Of a stretch of DNA of 7,714 nt, positions 1 through 4,913 are shown piece after piece; position 1 is the stretch's first letter; the number at the start of each line of letters is the position of its first letter. The notes beneath the pieces are model-generated. The model did not search any database. It saw nothing but the letters and a program-made list of their open reading frames with translations, and was not told the DNA's origin. A program made the translations under genes and the position numbers. Source of the stretch: Pseudomonadota bacterium (GTDB lineage Bacteria > Desulfobacterota > Syntrophia > Syntrophales > JADFWA01); NCBI GenBank assembly GCA_030612385.1, contig JAUWNZ010000053.1:1-7714 (forward strand), read 5' to 3'.

Positions 1-227
1 AATCCCTTGATTTGATTGGCGATCCGCCTCGCTCCTCAAATATAACGCGCCTTTTGGCTCGTTTGACAGGATCTGCCCCTCACCCGAGCCCGAAACTAAC
101 TGGCGATAAGATCTTTTATCAGCCAGACCTTTGACTGGGACAACATGAGGGTACGACATCGTTTCCAGGTCGCAAAGAGATCACTTTTCTTTGCAGTTGT
201 CTGATTCCTGAATCAGTGCTCATTGGG

Positions 228-298
228 CCGCGGATATTATCCACGGTCTCTGACGAGCTTCCGTTGTGCCCATTCTCGACCGCGGATAATATCCGCTG
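228..298. repeat. Pair of near-identical palindromic blocks, inverted
   Basis: The block at 228-248 and the block at 278-298 are near-perfect reverse complements of one another, with two mismatches over about 20 bases. Each is also a quasi-palindrome around a GGATAWTATCC core, so they align in direct orientation as well. They are about 30 bases apart and could form a long hairpin or two small ones. CATT occurs a few bases before both. The function is unknown; a protein-binding site pair or a REP-like unit are possibilities. Confidence 0.55.
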
Positions 299-442
299 GA
301 TCGTTGCAAACCCGACAGCACAGGCTGATCAGACGACGGAACCTCAATAAGTGTTTGGTGCAGTCCTTGTTTGGACGATCACCCGCTTCGAAATAAAGTC
401 AGATATAATGTCAATAGGCCGAAAGTTCGTTAATCGTTTAAG

Positions 443-464
443 CGAAAAAAAAAGCGTTTTTTCG
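443..464 (-). terminator. Possible A/T-rich terminator hairpin after hicB
   Basis: CGAAAAAA at 443-450 pairs with TTTTTTCG at 457-464 across a 6-base loop. Read on the minus strand it gives a run of nine T residues just downstream of hicB. The stem is almost all A-T, so it is weak as a classical intrinsic terminator. Position is the main argument. Confidence 0.25.
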
Positions 465-478
465 TCTGAGGGATAATA

Positions 479-868
479 TTACCTCTTGACATCAGGAGGC
501 CTCATAAGTGTTAGCCCACTTGGACGATTAGAGTGAAAAAGTGCTTTTTTCAATGCGTTCAGACAGAAATTGTTCAAACTTTCATCTGTCTGTAGAGCGC
601 GTATAGCAAGGGCTTTGTGTAATTCCTTTCCAGGTCGAAGTAGAAATTTACCAGAATATTCCTTTCCAGCGGTTTCGGGGGGAAGAGGGTTGCCATTTTC
701 TTTATATAGGGCAATATTTTCGTCAACAATTTCACACAGTTCTTTGTAAACTTCAGCTTCATTATCTCCGTGGCAGCCTCCGTAGAAAAGACCCGGACAA
801 GTTCCCACATAGCATTGATCCGCTTCAAACCATTCAACAATTTTTAAATAAAGGTCGGATTTTTTCAT
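479..868 (-). CDS. hicB: HicB-family antitoxin with C-terminal RHH-like domain
   Basis: This is the antitoxin of a type II HicAB module: it neutralises the HicA mRNA-cleaving toxin and normally represses the operon. The 129-residue protein has the HicB partial RNase-H-like fold at about residues 5-60 (EADQCYVGTCPGLFYGG followed by an acidic helix). A ribbon-helix-helix-like DNA-binding segment follows at about 73-110 (GKFLLRPGKELHKALAIRAL, then SLNNFCLNALKKAL). The ATG at 868 overlaps the hicA stop by the ATGA arrangement, which implies translational coupling. The last eleven or so codons read into a GGCTAAC box (516 to 510) that matches the inferred cassette boundary, so the C-terminal tail after about residue 117 is probably encoded by attC sequence rather than by the ancestral gene. 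The family call is firm; the operator-binding role is inferred. Confidence 0.9.
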   Translation of the reverse strand: MKKSDLYLKIVEWFEADQCYVGTCPGLFYGGCHGDNEAEVYKELCEIVDENIALYKENGNPLPPETAGKEYSGKFLLRPGKELHKALAIRALQTDESLNNFCLNALKKALFHSNRPSGLTLMRPPDVKR

Positions 869-1062
869 TTTTTCGACTCCTCAATCGCTTTTTTGACATC
901 CCTTTCCTGGTAGTGCAAAGCATCATCTCCAGCTTTGCCGGAAATTGTTATAGGTTTTGCCACTTTTAGATGAACAAAGTTGAGGTGACTGCCTTTGCCG
1001 CCCCGATTAACAAAGCCTGCCTTTTCAAGTTTTTTGATGAGTTGTTTTATCTTCGGTGGCAT
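865..1062 (-). CDS. hicA: HicA-family mRNA interferase toxin
   Basis: This is the small toxin of the HicAB pair. HicA proteins have a double-stranded-RNA-binding-like fold and cut mRNA independently of ribosomes, using a conserved histidine. The 65-residue protein has the expected N-terminal helix (IKQLIKKLEKAGF) and then GGKGSHLNF, in which His26 is the predicted catalytic residue. A strand (PITISGKAG) and a C-terminal helix (ERDVKKAIEESKK) complete the fold. Its length is normal for the family and nothing seems to be missing. It is the first gene of the operon and overlaps hicB by 4 bases. The ATG at 1062 lies 7 bases after a good -10 box, so the message may be leaderless. A toxin-first order is usual for hicAB. 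Confidence 0.92.
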   Translation of the reverse strand: MPPKIKQLIKKLEKAGFVNRGGKGSHLNFVHLKVAKPITISGKAGDDALHYQERDVKKAIEESKK

Positions 1063-1069
1063 GAAAAAT

Positions 1070-1098
1070 ATAGTATCGTTCTGATACCATCATGTCAA
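1070..1098 (-). promoter_or_regulatory. hicAB promoter with overlapping operator-like inverted repeat
   Basis: On the minus strand there is a consensus -35 TTGACA (1098 to 1093), a 17-base spacer and a -10 TACTAT (1075 to 1070). Seven bases later comes the hicA ATG at 1062, so transcription would start at or next to the start codon. The inverted repeat GTATC-N5-GATAC at 1073-1087 overlaps the spacer and the -10 box, which is where a HicB autorepressor would be expected to bind. Confidence 0.7.
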
Positions 1099-1132
1099 TC
1101 ATTTTGTGTGAGATGATAGTTTTTGAGAGCAG

Positions 1133-1264
1133 GGCTAACGGCTGAACTCACCTGCCGCCAACACTGCGGAGCACTGAGCCTTCAAAATCACCTGCTTTGA
1201 TGCGGGGCAGGGCATTGCAGGAGTCGCAGCGCTGTTGGCGGTCTGGTGAAGTGACTGGTTGTGC
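1133..1264 (-). other. attC: attC-like site of the brnTA cassette
   Basis: This is a long bulged hairpin lying between two toxin-antitoxin operons. Stem pairs are TCACC (1148-1152) with GGTGA (1245-1249), CCGCCAACA (1155-1163) with TGTTGGCGG (1233-1241), and CTGCG (1164-1168) with CGCAG (1225-1229). Small asymmetric bulges separate them, as with the extrahelical bases of attC sites. On the minus strand it begins with GCACAAC (1264 to 1258; consensus RYYYAAC, 6 of 7) and ends with GTTAGCC (1139 to 1133; consensus GTTRRRY, 6 of 7). At 132 bases it falls within the range of long attC sites. GCACAAC is the exact reverse complement of the box just before brnT. Confidence 0.65.
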
Positions 1265-1303
1265 CAGATGGATTTTAAATCAATGAAGAACTGGCTGTTT
1301 ATT

Positions 1304-1576
1304 TTAATGTGCACTGAGTTCTTTTTCGATACGTTCTGCTAAAAAAATTTTCAAAAGAGACTGATATGGGACATCTCTTTTATTCGCCAAAAGTTTAAGC
1401 TCTTCCAGCATTGATTTAGGAAGACGAAGAGATATCTTTTTTACAGAAGGTTTGAGATTTGAAAATGTGATTCTTGCTGCCTGATTCCAATTAATGAATT
1501 CAGTTGAGTCGTGAGTAGCCCAAAATTCTCTTTCTTCATCTTCGTTTTTAAATTTAGGTAGTTGTTTACTCATCAC
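1304..1576 (-). CDS. brnA: BrnA / CopG-type antitoxin
   Basis: This is the antitoxin partner of BrnT. The 90-residue protein opens with the PKFKNEDEEREFWATHDSTEFINW signature (residues 7-30), typical of the BrnA/CopG-antitoxin family. It ends in a ribbon-helix-helix DNA-binding domain at about 45-87 (KKISLRLPKSMLEELKLLA, then SLLKIFLAERIEKEL). BrnA normally caps the BrnT toxin and autoregulates the operon. The start is GTG at 1576 or ATG at 1573. A strong AAGGAGG ribosome site at 1584-1590 is 7 bases from the GTG and 10 from the ATG. The gene overlaps the end of brnT by 8-11 bases, so the two are translationally coupled. It ends 40 bases before the attC-like R'' box, a spacing typical of cassettes. 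Confidence 0.88.
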   Translation of the reverse strand: MMSKQLPKFKNEDEEREFWATHDSTEFINWNQAARITFSNLKPSVKKISLRLPKSMLEELKLLANKRDVPYQSLLKIFLAERIEKELSAH

Positions 1577-1874
1577 TGTACACCCTCCTTTCTTTGCGAC
1601 TCATATCTCTTGCCGAAATCACACGAATAAGATTATTTCTTACCGTAAACGCAATAAAGAGAAATCTTTTCAAGTCTGTTTGGCCAAGTGCATAAAACCT
1701 TTCCTCTGTTTTTGAATGTATTATGTCGTCTTGAATAAGCAAGGGATGGTTGAAAAAAACTTGTTCACACTCTGATGGGCTGACTTTATGCTTAAGCCAG
1801 TTTTTGTCAGTATTCACCTCGTCCCAATCAAAGCCTAAACATTGGTATAATATTTTTTTGTATATCTTATCCAT
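1566..1874 (-). CDS. brnT: BrnT-family ribonuclease toxin
   Basis: BrnT toxins (DUF497) are RelE-like ribonucleases that stop growth by cutting RNA. This 102-residue protein is full length and keeps the family landmarks in order: FDWDEV (15-20), NWLKHKVS (25-32), a DD...HSKTEERFYALG block (49-64), FIAFTVRNNLIRVISARDMSRKERRVY (73-99). The basic and polar residues in the last block and the Lys28-His29 pair belong to the predicted active-site surface. The ATG at 1874 lies directly behind a promoter and has no visible Shine-Dalgarno, which suggests leaderless or near-leaderless translation. The downstream brnA has a strong ribosome site, an arrangement that would favour antitoxin excess. Confidence 0.9.
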   Translation of the reverse strand: MDKIYKKILYQCLGFDWDEVNTDKNWLKHKVSPSECEQVFFNHPLLIQDDIIHSKTEERFYALGQTDLKRFLFIAFTVRNNLIRVISARDMSRKERRVYSDE

Positions 1875-1880
1875 ATAACA

Positions 1881-1910
1881 TGTATATACTCATACAATAC
1901 ATCTTGTCAA
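1881..1910 (-). promoter_or_regulatory. brnTA promoter with inverted repeat
   Basis: On the minus strand there is a consensus -35 TTGACA (1910 to 1905), followed by a -10 of either TATATA (1888 to 1883, spacer 16) or TATACA (1886 to 1881, spacer 18). The brnT ATG is at 1874, so the predicted transcript starts within two or three bases of the codon. ATGTAT and ATACAT arms flank the core of the promoter and GTATATAC is itself palindromic; these are candidate BrnA operators. Confidence 0.7.
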
Positions 1911-1931
1911 GTTCTGATGAGAGAATTGAGG

Positions 1932-1976
1932 GCACAACGCGGCAGTTGAGCAGTGCCCCGGAGGGGCATCTGACTC
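1932..1976 (-). other. attC: attC-like hairpin remnant at the brnTA cassette boundary
   Basis: GAG-CAG-TGCCCC (1948-1959) pairs with GGGGCA-t-CTG-a-CTC (1963-1976), leaving two single-base bulges on one arm. The outer end is GCACAAC (1932-1938), i.e. GTTGTGC on the minus strand (consensus GTTRRRY, 6 of 7). It is separated by a 5-base spacer (GCGGC) from the presumed L arm, which matches attC geometry. No second box follows on the other side: the sequence runs straight into a tandem duplication and the RAYT element at 1997. I read it as the surviving R'/L' half of the glycosyltransferase cassette's attC. Confidence 0.45.
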
Positions 1977-2004
1977 GGCTATTCCGGGGAGGCTATTCCG
2001 GGGA
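1977..2004 (+). repeat. Perfect 14-bp tandem duplication at the left end of the RAYT element
   Basis: GGCTATTCCGGGGA occurs twice head to tail, at 1977-1990 and 1991-2004. The second copy runs into the 19-bp left terminal repeat and shares its first 8 bases with it. The first copy is therefore a partial extra copy of the element end, perhaps left by an aborted or repeated transposition or by replication slippage. Confidence 0.85.
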
Positions 2005-2032
2005 CATAACACTTATTTCTCTTGAAAAAGGC

Positions 2033-2051
2033 AGGATTATGTTCTAATCCT
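2033..2051 (+). promoter_or_regulatory. Hairpin in the transposase leader
   Basis: AGGATTA and TAATCCT form a 7-bp stem with a 5-base loop ending 5 bases before the transposase ATG. The only purine-rich ribosome-site candidate, AAAAAGG at 2025-2031, is 25 bases from the start. Folding the hairpin would bring it to an effective distance of about 6 bases. It could control transposase translation or be a cis-acting element hairpin. Confidence 0.4.
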
Positions 2052-2056
2052 TTCAC

Positions 2057-2722
2057 ATGGCACGAATATCTCGAATAGTTGCTGTCGGATATCCACATCA
2101 CATTACACAGCGTGGTGTACGTTCTATGGCCATCTTCGACAGCGATAGTGACAGAAACACCTATTTGCAGTTTATAAAAGAAGAATCGCAGCGCTGCGAG
2201 ATTGACGTTCTTGCCTGGTGCTTGATGACTAATCATGTTCACTTTGTTGCTGTGCCGCACAATGAATCTTCGTTTGCCAAGGGATTTGGTGAGGCACATA
2301 AACGATACACACGCATGAAGAATTTCCGTGAAGGAGTACGCGGATATTTATTTCAAGGACGATTTGGTTCATGTGTACTTGACGAACGTCATTTGCTTGC
2401 GGCTGTTCGGTATGTTGAAAATAATCCTGTTGCTGTTGGTATTGTTAAAAATGCCTGGGAGTATCCGTGGTCAAGTGCGGCCTATCACGTTGGCAACATT
2501 GAAGATGATGTTCTTGTTAAAGACAGAAGTTTATATGAACTCGTAAATGATTGGCGGATTTATCTTGGACAGGAAGAAAAAGAGGATTTTAATACCATCA
2601 GAAAGGCGACAAGAACAGGCCGCCCGGCAGGTGATAACGATTTTACTATAGCAATTGAAAGTCAGACAGGGCGCGTCCTTCGACGAGCAAAGCCTGGGAG
2701 GAAGAAAAGGCAGCGACTCTGA
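2057..2722 (+). CDS. REP-associated tyrosine (Y1/HUH) transposase, RAYT/TnpA_REP type
   Basis: This is a single-strand DNA transposase of the IS200/IS605-related Y1 superfamily, in the subgroup linked to repetitive palindromes. The 221-residue protein starts with MARISRIVAVGYPHHITQRG, typical of the group. The metal-binding HUH motif is seen as NHVHF (His60 and His62). The catalytic tyrosine is Tyr119 in RYVENNPV, followed by the conserved EYPWSSAAYH. The basic C-terminal tail (GRPAGDNDF ... RRAKPGRKKRQR) is also usual for the family. All catalytic residues are present, so the enzyme appears intact. It would bind hairpins at the element ends and nick and rejoin one strand through a phosphotyrosine link. 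The 19-bp terminal repeats on either side are presumably its substrates. Confidence 0.9.
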   Translation: MARISRIVAVGYPHHITQRGVRSMAIFDSDSDRNTYLQFIKEESQRCEIDVLAWCLMTNHVHFVAVPHNESSFAKGFGEAHKRYTRMKNFREGVRGYLFQGRFGSCVLDERHLLAAVRYVENNPVAVGIVKNAWEYPWSSAAYHVGNIEDDVLVKDRSLYELVNDWRIYLGQEEKEDFNTIRKATRTGRPAGDNDFTIAIESQTGRVLRRAKPGRKKRQRL

Positions 2723-2723
2723 A

Positions 2724-3356
2724 TTAAGTGTTATGTCCCCGGATAACAAGGGACGCAGTGGCGTTTGCAAGCGCCCGCTTGATAATGGGGTGATCTTTAC
2801 TGGTGGACAGTGGGTCATTGTTGAAATAGAAGATCCAGCTCAAGGCGTTTGCTCCAGGCTGAATAAAGACCGAGGGAGGGACCATTTCATCCGTCGAGAT
2901 ATCGTAGCAGAGCGGTTGAATCTTCAACCGACCATCGCTGAAAAGGTGTTCGACATCAGATCCGTGATAGACATCATCAGCATCCACGTAGCAGCCTCCC
3001 TCCGATAGAATGAAGCAGAGCCGAAAGTAGTCTGACTGCATCGCGGGATGATAGCACATGTCATAGGCTTTTTCATATCGCAGTCCCAACCGTTGTCGAA
3101 TAAAATCTCTTGCTTGGTGCTCATCGAACAAAAGTAGTTCGAGCCCATGTTGCTCGAGTTTCCTCCAAGATTCGATACATTTTCTAACGTCTTCTGGAAG
3201 TCGATTTAGGTCGTTCCAAAACTGCACGATCCGCCTTGGGGGATGTGCCAAAAAAGCAGAGGATACTTCGTCGAACTCATGGGAACTCTGCACTAATCTC
3301 CGAACAAAATTGGAGCGCGCGCTATGATCTTCCTCTGTTAGTTTACTTATTTCCAT
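2724..3356 (-). CDS. GT32/OCH1-like sugar transferase, 3'-truncated by the RAYT element
   Basis: This encodes a glycosyltransferase of the 'DXD sugar-binding' family (GT32, Gly_transf_sug). Visible landmarks are RRIVQFWN (41-48), a helix-strand stretch ending LELLLFDEH, then MQSDYFRLCFILSEGGCYVDADDVYHG (106-132) with the metal and nucleotide-sugar DXD as Asp125-Ala-Asp127. The fold continues to about residue 205 (HPIIKRALANATASLVI) and then stops abruptly: the last five residues, RGHNT, and the stop codon come from the terminal repeat of the RAYT element, so the normal C-terminus is lost. The ATG at 3356 is preferred. A longer frame back to 3485 would translate through the attC-like hairpin and is probably spurious. 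Such proteins glycosylate lipids, polysaccharides or, in toxins, proteins; the substrate here is unknown and the product is probably inactive. Confidence 0.75.
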   Translation of the reverse strand: MEISKLTEEDHSARSNFVRRLVQSSHEFDEVSSAFLAHPPRRIVQFWNDLNRLPEDVRKCIESWRKLEQHGLELLLFDEHQARDFIRQRLGLRYEKAYDMCYHPAMQSDYFRLCFILSEGGCYVDADDVYHGSDVEHLFSDGRLKIQPLCYDISTDEMVPPSVFIQPGANALSWIFYFNNDPLSTSKDHPIIKRALANATASLVIRGHNT

Positions 3357-3389
3357 ATATGATTCTCTTCTTGCAACAAACAGTCGAAT

Positions 3390-3457
3390 ACTTACCCCTC
3401 GTTGCTCTTTAGCGGGCGCGTCTTTTTGCGATCCGCTGCAAGAGCGTGGGGTTATGC
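3390..3457 (-). other. attC: attC-like site of the trlF cassette
   Basis: This is a 68-base bulged hairpin between trlF and the glycosyltransferase gene. Pairs are ACCCC (3394-3398) with GGGGT (3448-3452), GCTCTT (3404-3409) with AAGAGC (3440-3445), and AGCGG (3411-3415) with CCGCT (3433-3437), around a loop containing CGC/GCG. On the minus strand it begins with GCATAAC (consensus RYYYAAC, 6 of 7), then a 5-base spacer, then the inner arm. It ends with a 5-base spacer and GGTAAGT (consensus GTTRRRY, 6 of 7). The size and the box-spacer-arm order match attC. GCATAAC is complementary to the TTATGC just upstream of trlF. Confidence 0.6.
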
Positions 3458-3521
3458 GACTTTTGTTTGCTTTCTCTTCGACCACAACCCGGCGTATTCT
3501 GGTGAAGTCACCGCAACACTA

Positions 3522-4913
3522 TCATGCCCCAGACGCCCTCAACACGGCACGCCGTTCCTGCTTTCTGTATTTTAGACGGCGATTATCGAACGCCGGCATC
3601 GTTCCTTCGAGGATATCCACCACTGCCTGGTTAATGCGGGCGTCTTCGATGGACCCGGAAAAGAAATCGAAGTCGTGCTTGCCGTCCTTCTTGTCGATCG
3701 AGACATGGATGATCTGCTCTGCATCGGCAACGACGGCGAGATTCGGATTGTGCGTTACGAGGATGATCTGGCGTCGCTTCTTGGCCTGCTTGATGAACGT
3801 GACCAGAATTTCGTAAACGCTCTTGTTGTCGAGGTTGTCTTCCGGTTGGTCGATAACGAGTGGAATATCCTGCCGGTCCAGCATGAGATAGAAGACCAGC
3901 AGCAAGCCCCCGCGTTCTCCCGGAGAGAGTTCACTGAGGTCCTTCTGATCAACCTTTAGGTCGTACTTGGTGCCCAGATAGTCAAAGCCGAAGAGATAGT
4001 CATACAACTCCTGAACCGTCCGCTGGCCTTTCATCTGCTTGAAAACGTCGCGGGCCGCGTTCGGCGGCGACACCTCATCGCGCTTGTCGGTATGCAGTGC
4101 CTCGACAATCGCGCCGAGTGCCTTGAAGACTTCGCCCTCGTTCTCCCAGTCAGCCACGGAGTCGCTGAACCTGCGCAGCATGACCCGTCCTTCCTCCTGC
4201 CCGCGGAAACTGCCGACTGCGCCTTGATTGATGAATTTCAGAAACTCGTCAAAGAACGCGGGACTAAACCGCAGACCCGCTTCGATAGAAATATCGTATT
4301 CGCCCAGATGCTCCCGGCACTTGGCGATCTCGGTGTCAATGGATTGCTTGACCCCGTTATAGAACTGCGAGAGGCCGCGCTTCTTGTTGAAGACCTCCTT
4401 GCTGATGCGTTCTCGATTAGCGCGGGCGTCGCGCAACGCCTCTGGATAGACCGTGTTGACCTTCTCCATCTCCTTTTCCAGCCCTTTCAGCGTGTCGGCT
4501 GCGGGATTCTGATCGTCCCCGCGGAGTTCCTTTTCCCGGTCCGTCCATAATTTCAGGTCCTTCAGATACTCCTGATACTCGCGCGCGGGTTTCCCCAACC
4601 GCTCGACGAGGTCGGTCTTCTGAGCCTCCAGCGCCGCTTTCTGGCACACGAGACTTTCCACCGCACGCGCCGATTCCGCGGCGGCCTCGTCATCGCCCTC
4701 CACAGTCGCGGCGATTTGGTCCTTGGTCAGGAGCAAGGCTTCGATCTCACGTAATCTCTGTTTTTTCGCAGAGACGACCCCATCGAGAGTGCTGTAGTCA
4801 ACGGTGAGCTTGATGATCTGATCGAAGGCCAGACCGGCGGCGCTAAGAGCTGTCTGATACTTTGCCTCCAGGCCGGTCAGAGCGCCGACTTCGCGTTCTA
4901 TGGCCTGCCGGAC
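3522..4913 (-). CDS. trlF: TrlF-type ATPase, C-terminal half (after in-frame amber)
   Basis: This is the direct continuation of the reading frame of the PHP-ATPase gene. No other stop or frameshift lies between the TAG at 4914-4916 and the end. The first possible start after the TAG is a TTG at 4736 with no good ribosome site, so independent translation is doubtful. It encodes the second half of a coiled coil (DREKELRGDD, LEKEMEKVNTVYPEALRDARANRERI). The C-terminal ATP-binding lobe follows: ABC signature LSPGERGG, Walker B PLVIDQPEDNLDN with its acidic residues, and the H-loop VTHNPN. On the numbering of the full frame from the ATG at 6689, these are at about 921, 947-950 and 980. Without this half the ATPase site cannot be completed. 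The family identity is secure; whether a joined protein is ever made is not. Confidence 0.85.
   Translation of the reverse strand, partial: VRQAIEREVGALTGLEAKYQTALSAAGLAFDQIIKLTVDYSTLDGVVSAKKQRLREIEALLLTKDQIAATVEGDDEAAAESARAVESLVCQKAALEAQKTDLVERLGKPAREYQEYLKDLKLWTDREKELRGDDQNPAADTLKGLEKEMEKVNTVYPEALRDARANRERISKEVFNKKRGLSQFYNGVKQSIDTEIAKCREHLGEYDISIEAGLRFSPAFFDEFLKFINQGAVGSFRGQEEGRVMLRRFSDSVADWENEGEVFKALGAIVEALHTDKRDEVSPPNAARDVFKQMKGQRTVQELYDYLFGFDYLGTKYDLKVDQKDLSELSPGERGGLLLVFYLMLDRQDIPLVIDQPEDNLDNKSVYEILVTFIKQAKKRRQIILVTHNPNLAVVADAEQIIHVSIDKKDGKHDFDFFSGSIEDARINQAVVDILEGTMPAFDNRRLKYRKQERRAVLRASGA

Larger units (their letters stand above)
1..478. other. Gene-free leader region with several palindromes
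   Basis: I find no convincing gene here. The frames I read on both strands are broken by stops after at most about 60 codons and lack a plausible start or any recognisable domain. The stretch holds a hairpin at 100-126 (CTGGC-GATAA arms with one extra A), a perfect hairpin at 201-216 (CTGATTC/GAATCAG), and two similar palindromic blocks at 228-248 and 278-298, listed separately. By the cassette model it lies downstream of the hicAB cassette and could contain degraded attC or array-end sequence, but I could not identify an R' box in it. Confidence 0.5.
1997..2743 (+). mobile_element. IS200-like / RAYT element with 19-bp perfect inverted ends
   Basis: TCCGGGGACATAACACTTA at 1997-2015 is repeated exactly in inverted orientation at 2725-2743, and the single transposase gene lies between. 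The right copy starts 3 bases after the transposase stop codon. No flanking target duplication is visible, which is normal for HUH/Y1 transposases. The element lies where the glycosyltransferase reading frame is lost, so its arrival, or a deletion it caused, removed the 3' part of that gene. It is the only module on the plus strand. Confidence 0.8.

Noticed and set aside
100..126. Hairpin considered as another attC
   Set aside because: An AACTAAC precedes it, but there is no spacer and no GTTRRRY-like box on the other side.
3..134. Open plus-strand frame of 43 codons at the left edge (from the window start to the stop at 132-134)
   Set aside because: It has no recognisable motif and is too short to call as a gene end.
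201..300. CRISPR-like repeats
   Set aside because: Only two palindromic blocks with mismatches, and no regular spacers or further units.
504..513. 10-base match (TAACACTTAT on the minus strand) to the RAYT terminal repeat at the end of hicB
   Set aside because: It is only 10 A/T-rich bases, without the CCGGGGACA part of the repeat; best treated as chance next to the cassette box.
2724..3485. Longer glycosyltransferase start at 3485
   Set aside because: The extra 43 residues are a translation of the attC-like hairpin and of the end of the trlF cassette, with no family similarity; the ATG at 3356 is a better start.
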